Assembly (NCBI GenBank): GCA_905178155.1 | Contig: CAJINV010000002.1 | Location: 11,014,634 to 11,078,633 of the forward strand | From: Amoebophrya sp. A120 | Lineage: Eukaryota > Sar > Dinophyceae > Syndiniales > Amoebophryaceae | DNA length: 64,000 nt | Reading direction: 5' to 3' | Shown here: one piece after another, positions 21,339 through 31,068 of the stretch | Position numbering within the stretch: the first letter of the stretch is position 1 | How the letters are laid out: every line of letters starts with the position of its first letter | Notes under the pieces: generated by a model | Told to the model about the DNA's origin: nothing | The model's database searches: none | The model's input: only the letters and a program-made list of their open reading frames with translations | Position numbers and translations under genes: made by a program

Positions 21339-21449
21339 TCCTGGGAACTAATTTCTGTAAGTCCGTTGCGTAGGATTTGCATTCAGGTCGGGATTACCGG
21401 TCGAAACGCAGATCCTACGCAACCTACTTACAGAAATTAGTTCCCAGGA
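21339..21449. repeat. Foldback unit 4, best preserved
   Basis: The arms TCCTGGGAACTAATTTCTGT and ACAGAAATTAGTTCCCAGGA are perfect reverse complements. The inner arms GTTGCGTAGGATTTGC and GCAGATCCTACGCAAC also nearly match. A hairpin of about 111 bp. Confidence 0.8.
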
Positions 21450-21610
21450 TCCCGCATACAAGACCTCCTCGGATGTCAGCTCACATCCGGGAACTTCGCG
21501 GATGTGAGCTGCCAGAGAACTTTCACACGCAAAGTGCCGAACTTTGGCGCTTTGCTCGTGGAAGTTCGATCCGCGTGTCCAAATGAGGCGATGTAGAAAA
21601 AAGTCGGAAA

Positions 21611-21703
21611 TCCTGGGAGCTGATTTCTGTAAGTCGCGTGCGTAGGACGTGTAGTCAGACCGGGACTATCGGTCGAAACGCAGATCCTACGCACCTGCTT
21701 CAA
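21611..21703. repeat. Foldback unit 5, truncated
   Basis: The left arm TCCTGGGAGCTGATTTCTGT and inner arms with GCGTAGGACGTG and CAGATCCTACGC are present. The right outer arm is missing after the inner CCTACGCACCTG. Confidence 0.65.
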
Positions 21704-22406
21704 AATTTTTGAAAGCCGAAGCTTTTAGGAACTGCTCTGGGAACTAATTTCTGAAAGCTCTAAAAATATTCACCAAGCACTTTTGCATCGGTTTCATCTT
21801 CTTGTTGTGGGTTCAAGTTCAACCCACGGACCCCAAAATCGGTTTCTCTATATGTTAGAGAAGGTTTGCATTCGGAATTCCTGTATTGGACAACGCACTA
21901 AGCGATGTACGTAGTTTTGTCGGTCACTCTGGCGTCGTAAGTTTTCTGGCCAAACATGGCGAAGCTTACTGGTGAGTGAAAGTTTTGGTCGGTGTAGTCG
22001 GTTTTTCGTTTGTAGTTGTGGCCTACGGGCCTTAGTTGGGATTATTATATGAAAAACAAAAAATGGATATGGATATGGAAAAAAGTTATGCTCTACTGAC
22101 GCCAGTCCCAGGCCCAGCTCGCAGTTGCACTTTTGCCAAACTCTCACTCAACACTACCAACAAGAGCCAAATTTTTGAAATGGATGTACCCGAATAAGCA
22201 CGTGGGCATTATCGACGAGATATAGCAGTGAGAGTCGAGGACGACCTTAAGAAGTAGTCCTCTCTTGCTGCAACATTATTTATTACCGATGTAATTAATG
22301 TTGTTCCTCTTCCCGTACACCGTCGAGAACTGCTTTTGCTTCATTTATTGATTTATTTTCTTGTTGTTTCCAAGAACTAGAATATCCATATCGCATATTG
22401 ATCAAC

Positions 22407-24771
22407 ATGTTGCACATCACAAGAATCGCCGCGGTTTTGCACGGCCTCAGGCTTTCATTTGTGGCTGGGGTGAACTACGGCCAACGCAATGAGCATTTCC
22501 TGCAGCAGGAACAAACTCAAGTACACGTGCAGCATGAATTTCTTGCTGTCGGCAGGGCCTCGCCAACTGGTTCTACTTGCCCGACCGGGTGGCCGAAAGT
22601 GTACGTGTACGATCTTCCGGACCAGGAAGTGCTGATATGAGAGTGCACAAACGGTCGTCTCGCGTTGATGTGATGTTCCATGCAGAAATAAGATGTTTCA
22701 CTTCGTCCATCACGCATGATATATACCAAAATCCCTCTGTGTGCCCCCGACATCACATTTATTTCAGGATGACGGGATCCGCCCAGGTAACGCCAGAATA
22801 GATGTGCGCGAATTTGTCATGCAGAAACGAGCTGCGTGCCGAGCGGGAGCCCCAGCCTGACGCTATAGTTAGTGCGCCAGTGGTGGGTCATGCCCTTGCA
22901 ATGAGCAATGAGGGGATTCATTGTGCACTCTCATAGCCACCCAATGGGCGTGAAATTGTTTGGCGGGAGGATGCGTACTGCGAAAGAGCCCACCCGTCTG
23001 GCTCAGCCGAGGAACGCGATTGCGTTTTTGGTCCGGAATTCTCGGTTACGATCGACTCGCCGCCAACCAACCTGACGCTTCGCAGCACTGTATCAACCTG
23101 AAAAGTGTGCCTGACTCAGGAGCGAGCGCGAAAGAATGTTTGCCATGGATTTATCACGACTGCCACACAGAAATAAAAGATGGCTCTAGAAGATTCTATC
23201 GGATTTTGCCTTGTCAACTTGGTTTCGTTCGGGTGAAGTGCCAAGCCCGGCGCAGAAGTATCTTCTCTTGAGCCATGCAACGAAGGCTTTGCTCTCGCAG
23301 TTCCGAGGTACTAGGAGCACTTTTTATTTTGATACACTGATCAGTTTCGAAATGGTCGCATCTTCCAGTCACGCCTGACCCGCACGGCCTGCCGAGTGGC
23401 GAATGCCACACTCGTATCACAGAGAAGAAAGCTAGTATAGCAGAGTGTTCGCAAAATCAAAAACAATGCAAGAGTAATTTATGCATGAAGATGACCACTG
23501 CTGCACGACGGCTCGTATTGTTCAGAACAGCACTTGGTCTGCACTTGCCGACGACACGAGATTACATTTTTTGCGTTGCACTTGCTCCTGCTTAATTCTG
23601 TGTGATAACTTGCCGATGTGTTTTTCGTGCCTATTTGGCGTGAAAACATCAATCCGGACCCGGCCAAGTGCCCAACGGCAGAGGAAGTTTTAACTGCTCT
23701 TCCCTACCTATCGGATGCAACTGCGAGCAAGCACTTTCTGATGTCTCCGCGTGTCGGTGGATTGTCCGACGATGTCTGCGATTTTTGGAAAAGCGACGAG
23801 CCGTTAATCCAAAAAATCAGAAAGCTGGCCCTGGAAGACGAATTTTGCTGCAAGAGGGAGGCGTGTATGGTGGACTTTTCGCGACCGGAGCGTGCGATTC
23901 CGTATCCGACCCTTGGCGGCGGTTTGACCAGTACGCAACTCGACCACCTGTTCGCCACCGTCGATGCAACGCAGCAAACCGACCGCACGGATTTGGTCAT
24001 GGCCGCTCTCGGGAAACGGGACTGCTGCAATGCCGCTTCGGGCGTCCGCGATCTCTGGAGTGCACATTGCGTATCCCTCGCAAAAGAAATGATTATTCGT
24101 TCTTTGCACGCAATCACGAAAATTTGAATTTCAATATGTAGTACTTGCACATCGTAGTTTTCAACTTGGTTCCGAGTCCAACTGTTCATGTAGACTGAGA
24201 CACGAATATGATTATGAACTGGAACTGGAAGATCGGTTTGGTGATACCAAATTTGATGTAGCTGTGTGAGTGCTGAAGATGTGACCACGCGCGTCGACAC
24301 CAGAAAATTATTATCTTTTGCATTGGATAGCGCAGCGACAGCGACCATTGCGTTTTGGTGGACCCCACGGTGAAGGGCATGCTCCCTGGGTTGGTCAAAG
24401 TCATGATGCGTTCCACGTTTTGCTTGCAGCCGGAGGGAGACACTCCGTCTCGCAAAGGGTTGCTGGACAGCCTTGCGCTGGGATGTATTCCGGTCCTTTC
24501 GTCCGAGAAGCAGCAGAAGCTGTGGCGATGGCATCTGGGAGACTGGAAAGATTTTTCTGTTCTGGCGCCAGGTTCTACCACGGGGCAATCCTCCTGCTGT
24601 GGCGGTGGCGACAGCGTGGTCGAGTTTCTGCACGGGGTAAACGCGACCACGATCGCAAAACTGCAGGCAGGCGGTCGGGTTGCCCGGACGAAAATCATCA
24701 CGCATTGGACCGACACCGACTCGAACGATGCAATTACGGTCACGCTGAAAGCCATACAGGATGGAAAATGA
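22407..24771 (+). CDS. Exostosin-like glycosyltransferase (GT47), copy B, five exons
   Basis: Join 22407-22628, 22937-23089, 23339-23413, 23612-24070, 24331-24771 gives 449 aa. It carries the same motifs as copy A in the same order: KVYVYDLP, STDQFRNGRIFQSR, ATLADVFFVPIW, RAIPYP, RSTFCLQPEGDTPSRKG and GCIPVLSS. Copy B has extra residues before KVYVYDLP and an insertion with Cys after the SDEPLIQKIRK segment, and it lacks part of the Gly-rich loop near the end (CCGGG). Both reading frames are intact, so both copies are likely functional. The upstream region carries a large repeat insert absent from copy A, so expression may differ. The acceptor sugar is unknown. Confidence 0.85.
22629..22936 (+). 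mobile_element. Intron 1 of exostosin copy B
   Basis: GT-AG, with the mirrored ends ATATGAGAGTGCAC and GTGCACTCTCATAG. It has the same phase and protein position as in copy A, and its interior is alignable with it. Confidence 0.75.
23090..23338 (+). mobile_element. Intron 2 of exostosin copy B, compact form
   Basis: It begins GTATCAACCTGAAAAGTG and ends CACTTTTTATTTTGATACACT, with mirrored ends and an ACT repeat on both sides. The junction that keeps the frame (AGCACT|GATCAG) has no AG. It represents the state without the inserts seen in copy A. Confidence 0.75.
23414..23611 (+). mobile_element. Intron 3 of exostosin copy B, non-AG 3' end
   Basis: It starts GTATCACAGAGAAG and ends TTCTGTGTGATAACTT before GCCGATGTG. 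It is homologous to intron 3 of copy A and has the same non-canonical end. Confidence 0.75.
24071..24330 (+). mobile_element. Intron 4 of exostosin copy B
   Basis: It starts GTATCCCTCGCAAAAG and ends CTTTTGCATTGGATAG. The ends mirror each other and it is GT-AG. Removing it joins SAHC to RSDSDHCVLVDPT. Confidence 0.8.
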
Positions 24772-26276
24772 GAGAGCTGTTGCACGACACCGACGGCTTA
24801 CTGATGATTTATCTCACAAGTAATAGAACAACTACAGCGGCACCGCGCGACGACTACACTGAAGCGGACCACGCTGAAGCGTTAGTTCCTCTAGGAGTTG
24901 AGACTTAATACGAAAGTTCTACTCGAAGTGCGTGCTGTCCTTTATTTCTAAGCATTTATGATTTATTAGCATTCAAAAAAAACAAAAAGTAAGAGGTATA
25001 ATCCAAGTTATTTTGTTAACATGTTCTCGGCATGATCAACATGATTGAACTACAGATTCAGGTACGTAAAAAAGTACATGGGGCTATGAACACGCTGACG
25101 CGTGAAGGACGAAGCACTAACATCACAGGTTTTTTTAGCATGCTCATATTGATCAGTACTAACAAGTAGAAGTACATAGCCTCAGGTTGTACTTGCGTGA
25201 ATCTATTGGTGATTTTCGTGGTCGACAGCTCGAGACCAATTTCTGATTCGTAACATGAGCCATCATGTAGCATTCGCGAGAGGAGGATTCTGGTTTTTTA
25301 ACCTGTAACTACAAAAGGTGATTAAAAAAGAGCGGCGACGAGGTAGACTTTCTTTCACGCACAAAAAGAGCGTCGACATGACGACTCAAGTACCTAGATG
25401 CTATATGCGGCGTTCTGAATCTGATGGAAAGCGAAAGAGAATAGAGAAGGGAAAGGGTGCCCCTGCTTCGCCGCCTGTAGGAGACCAACCTTGATGTCGT
25501 TGTCTAGTATTGCTGCTGCCCACGTGTTCTCCTCGTAGTTTTTGTTTGTCGTGCTTATCCTCGCCATTGCAGCTGTGACTTTCGCAGTCGTCATCGACTC
25601 GCTTCGAGGGGGATGGTTATTGGTATTATCGATCACGAAGACGATTGACGATGTCAGAGCCAGCTTTTCCATAGCAGCTGCAAGTTGAGCCGTCTACCAG
25701 ACGGAATTATCTGTCTGCCTCAGTGCCGTCTATTTTTTCGGAAAAAAAATGACAGGAGAGAAAATGAAAATCGAAGTCCTTGTCACGTTGATTGAGCGAG
25801 GACACAGAGACAGAATTATGTAGGCGGTCGTGATCTCTACTTGCGATGATGCCAAATGGCCATAATATAGTGTCGTGTTGTCTCGAAAAAATACGGAGTT
25901 CAGTATTGAATTTGGTAAATAAGTCGTCGAAGAAAGCTAAAGCAACTCGAAACAAGGAAGTTAGTTGGTAAATTGTTGTTACAATTATGATGAACGTCGA
26001 AAAAGTAGGCAACTTTCTTTCCCCTAGCAATGAAGTAGAAGTGGATGCCTGCGAGGTGCTGGGCTGCCGAAATAAAGCAGCACACCAGGCGGAAGTGAGC
26101 CATCTTAGGATCATCGTTGACCGCGCCGTGCCAACCGACACAAAAACGATTCCGTTTCCGGTTTCATCCCCGTGGTGTGCGAGCGCGATTGTTTAAACAT
26201 TCAGTATTCTCCCCAGGATTTCGATCTCCGCGCACCGCTGCTCCTTCTTTTTTCTCTTTCACGACCTCTGTCTACT
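24772..26276. other. Intergenic, no convincing gene
   Basis: About 1.5 kb after exostosin B. Minus-strand open frames at 25394-25672 (92 codons) and 25707-26141 (144 codons) have mixed composition and no recognisable motif. They could contain exons but cannot be supported. Confidence 0.45.
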
Positions 26277-26414
26277 ATGCGCATGCCGCTGCTGCTACTT
26301 CTTCTGCTCTTCCGGTTGGGCCTTCTGAGTCTGTTACCCCGAGGACGAATCAAAACCTACCGCCATCCACCGGGCGCATCGTCAGCCTTTGACGTGTTTT
26401 TCGGCTTCGCATAA
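26277..26414 (+). CDS. Possible signal-peptide exon, 45 codons
   Basis: The ATG starts MRMPLLLLLLLFRLGLLSLL, a textbook hydrophobic leader, followed by a short basic tail and TAA. It may be a stand-alone micro-protein, the first exon of the downstream gene at 26634, or a chance Leu-rich run in a CTG repeat. No donor site is clear. Confidence 0.25.
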   Translation: MRMPLLLLLLLFRLGLLSLLPRGRIKTYRHPPGASSAFDVFFGFA

Positions 26415-26633
26415 AATTAACTTTTGCATTATGTACGAAACTACAATTTCTACACGACCTGGTGTGGTAGACCAGTGCAGCAGATACAGATTCAGCAAGC
26501 GCATGATGTATGAAGATGCTGGGAAAGGTTTTGCAAGGCATAGTTCGGGGAGGCAGTGAGGGTGAAGACTGAAGAAACACAAGCTCCGACTGAGTCCGGA
26601 GATCGGTCACGCCCAGGAGGTGTACTGCGAGTG

Positions 26634-27616
26634 ATGTCCTCTGCTCAACAAGATGTTGCTGCCGCCGCATTAGTGAACTCCGTTGACACTACTTATGGTC
26701 TGATGCGAATTATGAAGCTGCCACATCAACAGAATTTTGACGATGTCGATGTAGAAAAGGCAGGCACGCGATTGAAATTGGCGGACGTGGATGAGCTAGA
26801 AAACCCAGCAGCAGGCGACGGGAGGCGCAGTGCGTCTTTGCGTCGTGCAGTCAACGACCTCAATATCATGGAGGAGCACGAGCAGGACGGGTCACGCCAG
26901 CATCTGCATCAACCTGCTGAGTTTTCTGGACCCGCACCCGAAGTACGACAAGGGGCACCAGCACCACGACCTTCTCGGAACAGTTTTGCAGGTGCGTCTT
27001 CTCTCGTTAGCTCGAAACCCACTGCTGGGCCTCGTCCTGCCGTCGCAGCAACTTCCAGTGGTCAAAATGTTCTGAAGTCTACTGAGCCCCGTGGCGGCTC
27101 TGCTGGTGTTGAGATAATCTTCCGAAGAAGAGACAAAAGCATCGAGGAAACGCTGGATCGCCTCGTGCGGAGACGGCAGATTGCACTCGACGTGCAGCAG
27201 CAGCAACAAGAGGACAACAAAGTCAAATACCTTGATCGACGAGCACGAGATGTTGGTGAAGCTGATGGAGGAGAGCGACCTGACGCTGCGGTCAAGCACT
27301 CTGGCGGCGGAAATGATCCCAGTCACCAAGCAGAGCAAGAAGATCGTATCCTGTGTAAAAACGCACTTTTTTAGTCACGCTCAGGTAGAAGTAGAGTAGA
27401 AGTAGGAGTTGTGTTGCGAAGCTGCATGTAGTCCTGAAGCGTAAACGTACCAGAGACGCTTGCGTAAGTACGTTTTTACAGAGGATAGATCGTATCAAAT
27501 TCGCCGCAGGAGGAGAAGGCAAAAAAGCTGCAGAGAGGAACACGCAGGTGCTTTTACTAGCACATGATGATCAAGATGTTGCTGTTGGTCAAGATTTGGG
27601 CGGGAAAAACTTTGAG
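26634..27616 (+). CDS. Hypothetical protein, partial exons (26634-27345, 27489-27616)
   Basis: The frame from ATG (MSSAQQDVAAAALV) runs 237 codons to the intron at 27346. It joins exon 2, which begins in ...DHRIKFAAGGEGKK and reads on to KNFE before a GTATCG donor at 27617. The middle is disordered (Pro, Ser, Ala, Arg), and a helical segment EIIFRRRDKSIEETLDRLVRRRQIAL follows. An alternative frame near the intron (DEHEMLVKLMEESDLTLRSS) also looks protein-like, so a frameshift or an unseen intron is possible. The gene probably continues downstream but I could not resolve its further exons. Confidence 0.4.
27346..27488 (+). mobile_element. Short TIR intron, 143 bp
   Basis: It starts GTATCCTGTGTAAAAACG and ends GTACGTTTTTACAGAGGATAG. 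The ends are reverse complements over about 20 bases (TATCC.CTGTAAAAACG.). ATC flanks both sides (GATC|GTATCC ... GGATAG|ATC), as expected of a target-site duplication. The ends are GT-AG. Confidence 0.75.
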
Positions 27617-27711
27617 GTATCGTTAGAAGGTAGTTGTACAACTACTTCATGATAATACGTATCAGTGCTTTTTTTAAGTCATTATCACTGTGTGTTTATG
27701 GAAGTCACCAG

Positions 27712-28129
27712 AAGGCTCAGTGGAAATACGAGTTCGACTTGTTTGTCTTTTCCGTCCTAAGCTCGGTGGAGTTCTCGTTTCCGGTGCGCTTTACTGCATT
27801 CGCAAGAAGCAAGCCGCTGGGCCTTTCAAGCTTGGGGTCTTGTTTTCCTGTTCGACATCCACGGAACCCAAGAGGCGGCGGGTTCTGTGGCTGGTTCGTC
27901 GGGGGTTAAGGATGCTCTCCAGCTCTTAGGACTGCATCTTTTGAACACTGAGCGTGAGGGTGGTAGCGCGAGGTGGACCTCATTTGAGCTTCCCTTCACT
28001 GCTAAAACGGGTGGTGTTGCGTCGCTCGAATTGCCTGGCTCTCAATGCAATCCAGCGCAGACAATTAACATTCAGGAAACCAACGACAGGACGAGGGCAG
28101 CTCTTCAAGCTCGCCTGACAAAGAAATAG
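27712..28129 (+). CDS. Probable coding exon(s), frame unresolved
   Basis: From 27760 to 28129 the sequence is GC-richer than its flanks and open in two frames. The longer one ends at TAG 28129 with KDALQLLGLHLLNTEREGG...ALQARLTKK and looks protein-like. A second frame after a CACCAG acceptor at 27711 reads KAQWKYEFDLFVFSVLSSVE. These may be exons of the gene starting at 26634 or of the one ending at 30693. The conflict between frames is why confidence is low. Confidence 0.3.
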
Positions 28130-28226
28130 TTTTTTGTCTAAGAAGCTTGCACTACATTGTCTTTTCCGTCCGATTTGTTTGTCAGGACGAGGGCAGGTCC
28201 AGGTGGGTCGAAGATGAGTAACTTAG

Positions 28227-30693
28227 GAGATATGATTCCGTACACGTACAGGTTCAGAACCGCCGAGGACAGAGTTTCGACTCCAGCCTGCAACCGAGTA
28301 AGAACCAAACAACAAGCCCGACGAGTCACAAGTCTCTGCGGCGCGACGGTTCTCCCGCTTTTCTTGACCAGGAGATAGAGTCCCACCAGTCGGCCCTCCT
28401 CCAGGGAACGGCCTCCCGGAGCGCTGCTGCGACACGCACCAGTTCGACTTTGGTGTGGCTCCTGTTTGTGTGCGGCCTCGTTGTGTCAATGATTCTCGTT
28501 CTGCGCGTGCAGAACAAGAACTTCAATCCGACCGCCCTGCTTCTCAACACGACCCCGAGGTGGCCGACTAACTTGCTTCCTTCGTGGCCGCTTTTAAGAG
28601 GCACCTGGAAGATGACAACCGAGGCCAACGGGACGGGGTTCTTCGTTGCGTCTTTTCGGGAAAAAGGTGGTCAAAGCCCATACACGATCCATCGGAACAA
28701 ACAGCCCGACGGTGCGCAGCAACCCGTTGCAACACAGAGAAGAGAGGAAGATGAAGATGCACTCCTTCGCACACGAGCGTCCGTGTCAGGAAGAAGGAGA
28801 AGTAGGTTGGCGAACAGCACGTCAAAGTCGAGGAAGATGCGGCGGCAAAACAAAGCCGCGCCCCTGGTACCGGAGCGGGTTTCTCGCGCAACAGGCGCCG
28901 AGAAGCAAGGCGTTGCGGCTGGAAGCCGTGCCAATATTACGCCCTCTTGTAGTCTTCTTTGTGCGACGAAGGAGTATGAACATGGCGACTACGATGGTTT
29001 GCGTTCATTGCGCTTGCTTTCCTCGCCTGCGTTGCAAGTAGGCGGCCGCCGGCAGGTATGCAGGTTGCAAGGCGAGATCGTGGCGTTGCCGGAGACCGGG
29101 ATTTCTATTGCAGAGCATTCGACTTCTGGCGACCTCTTTGGCAAAACGCGGGCTGCCCCATTTTTCGATGAAGACGCTGCCCAGCAGGCCATTTGCAGCC
29201 CGTTTACAGAGACCGCCTGCCTTTTTTGGGAGGCAAGCATCATACAGGAGGGCGGGGCCGGAGGCTTCGAGGTTGGGTCACGGAGCCTTTGCCAGCGCCA
29301 CGCCTGCGTCTCTGGAGGATTCGGGATTCGGCTGGCGAACAGCGAGAAAGTTGTGCTCGTCAGCGAAACCGACGCCGTCTGCCTCATGGTGGAACAGATG
29401 AGGTTTTCGGAGAGGATTCCCCCTCATTCGTCGCATTCACGTGGTCCCGGCGCCATGGCTGCTCGTTCGGCGCCCCTCGTGGCGCCGAGAACAAAAGCAG
29501 CACACGGTCGGGTTTTACCTACGGAGCAGACCGCGCCAGAACAACATGCCTATGGTGCGACGAGCCTGGTCCTTCGGCCGGCTTTTCGGCCGGCGGTCCG
29601 CGAGGTGTTGGACCTAGATGCTGTCCGTTGGAAGCGGGAGCGGGAGGAACTGCGGGGACCTCATGATGTTGACAAGACACGAACGCCCTTCTCTACTACG
29701 ACTACTGTTCCTTCAAACTGCATTTCAACAACGTCTCGGGAAGTGCTCGAAGCCAGGGCCCGGGGGTTTTTCCAATTCGCCGATGCTCCTTTCCGCTCAC
29801 AACCGCGCGGAAGGAACCTTTGCCGGTACTATGACGATGGGGTCCATGAAGAAATCGACCTTTACGAAGATGATCGCGAATGCGAGTCGGAACAGCGTGC
29901 CGCTTCACTGCCACGGGTCGAGACCGGCTTCCAAGACTGCAACGCCGCACAATTTTATGCGCAGGGACATCAACTACTGACAGAGACAGAACGGGCGCGG
30001 GGCGAGCAGCTCTTCGGTCAAGAGTTCCAAAATGGCGCAACTCTGCTTTTGAAAGAACAGTGTCTTTGCGCAGGGATGACTGTAACGGCGGTGGGAGAGG
30101 TGCGAACTCTTAATAACGGACAGCTCGGGCTGTTTGGAGTCCGTCCCGAGGACATCAGTTCTCTTCGCGGACCATACAGAGACGAATGCAACACTTCGGC
30201 GGACGTCCATGATACTGCAAATCATCCGACTACATCAACAACAACCAGAACATCATCTGCAGCGGACCTGACATCCTGGGAGCGCGACCTGCTACTCCGC
30301 AACTGCTGTGTGCGGAAGGACGCGGCCGGGTTGCTCAAGAACTACGGGGAAGAAAGGCAGCGACGCCGCATTCTCCTTTCGGATCGGCAGGATTTCCACA
30401 GCGATGTTGAACATGCTAGACGAGTCAATACAACGAGCGGACTGTCAGTGTCCTCGCGTGTCGCTTCGTCGCGCAACAACGAGCAAAAAAGAGGTGGGCC
30501 GCAAAAAAACACCACCAAAAGCGGAGCGGATCGACTCGAGCAGTTGTCGCAACCGTCGCGAACCATTTCGACCAACACCACAGCCAAGGGTGGACAGGTA
30601 GAAGCGCCGGCTGGTGGGGGTGGAGAGAAGCCGGTCCCGGGCGTCCACATCCAGCAGACGAATCCGACACTCGGTCGCCAATTTTTTCTCTGA
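28227..30693 (+). CDS. Membrane-anchored protein with possible GIDE/MUL1-like domain
   Basis: A long exon, open from 28222 to TGA. An acceptor (AACTTAG) ends at 28226, so the true start is probably in an upstream exon. A single hydrophobic anchor (LVWLLFVCGLVVSMILVL) follows about 75 residues, then a basic Arg/Ser stretch. The region from about 29040 to 30150 has a spaced pattern resembling the GIDE domain of mitochondrial E3 ligase MUL1: an early ...CRLQGEIVALPE segment, a central Cys/FW segment, and late LLLKEQCLCAGMTVTAVGEV (compare E-x-L-x-x-G-x(4)-VGE). No RING finger follows. The C-terminus is disordered. The domain call is inference from motif spacing. The gene ends about 300 bp before the LINE-like element. 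Confidence 0.55.
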
Positions 30694-31068
30694 TTCTTGC
30701 ACACAAAATTAGGCAAAGCGGTACAAACTGACCATAGCAAGCAAAAATCTTCACTGTCCCATCGGTCATTTTTTTCCTATGCATCTCCCGTTTAGGCGTA
30801 TTAGCATCGTCATGAGTCATCCTCGCGAGTGAGCTTCCGCAAACGCTGCAAAGTGGCCCTCAATTCATCTTTCGCTAATATGCTTCAATGTCTCTGGCTC
30901 TTCCTTATGCGCCTCTTGCTGTTACGCATTTTATATCTGGCATTGCGATTTCCTTTAGCTCAAGAGCTTGCAGGTCTCTACGAATTCCTTGCAGAAAAAT
31001 CCCCAAAAGCATACCCCTAGCAAGTAGAATCAGAAAATCAATTGGTATCGCGACCCCAGCGGCCCAGG

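Larger units (their letters stand above)
18954..21809. mobile_element. 2.76 kb repeat-rich insert bounded by a 46 bp direct repeat
   Basis: A 46 bp sequence beginning AAATATTCACCAAGCA lies at 18954-18999 and 21764-21809 with two mismatches. In copy A the corresponding sequence (about 11060-11110) is present once, without an insert. The 2,764 bp between them is made of palindromic modules: five foldback units of about 110 bp, many ACATCCGAGAACTTCTCGGATG-like palindromes, a TTCTAGAA-rich block and AAAGGGGTC repeats. No protein is encoded. It lies a few hundred bases upstream of exostosin copy B and may affect its promoter. Confidence 0.75.
18166..24775 (+). repeat. Segmental duplication, copy B
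   Basis: Counterpart of 10341-17230. Upstream matches run 18166-18960 and resume at about 21764-22400, and the gene body follows. The upstream part is split by the 2.76 kb insert at 19000-21763. Confidence 0.8.
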
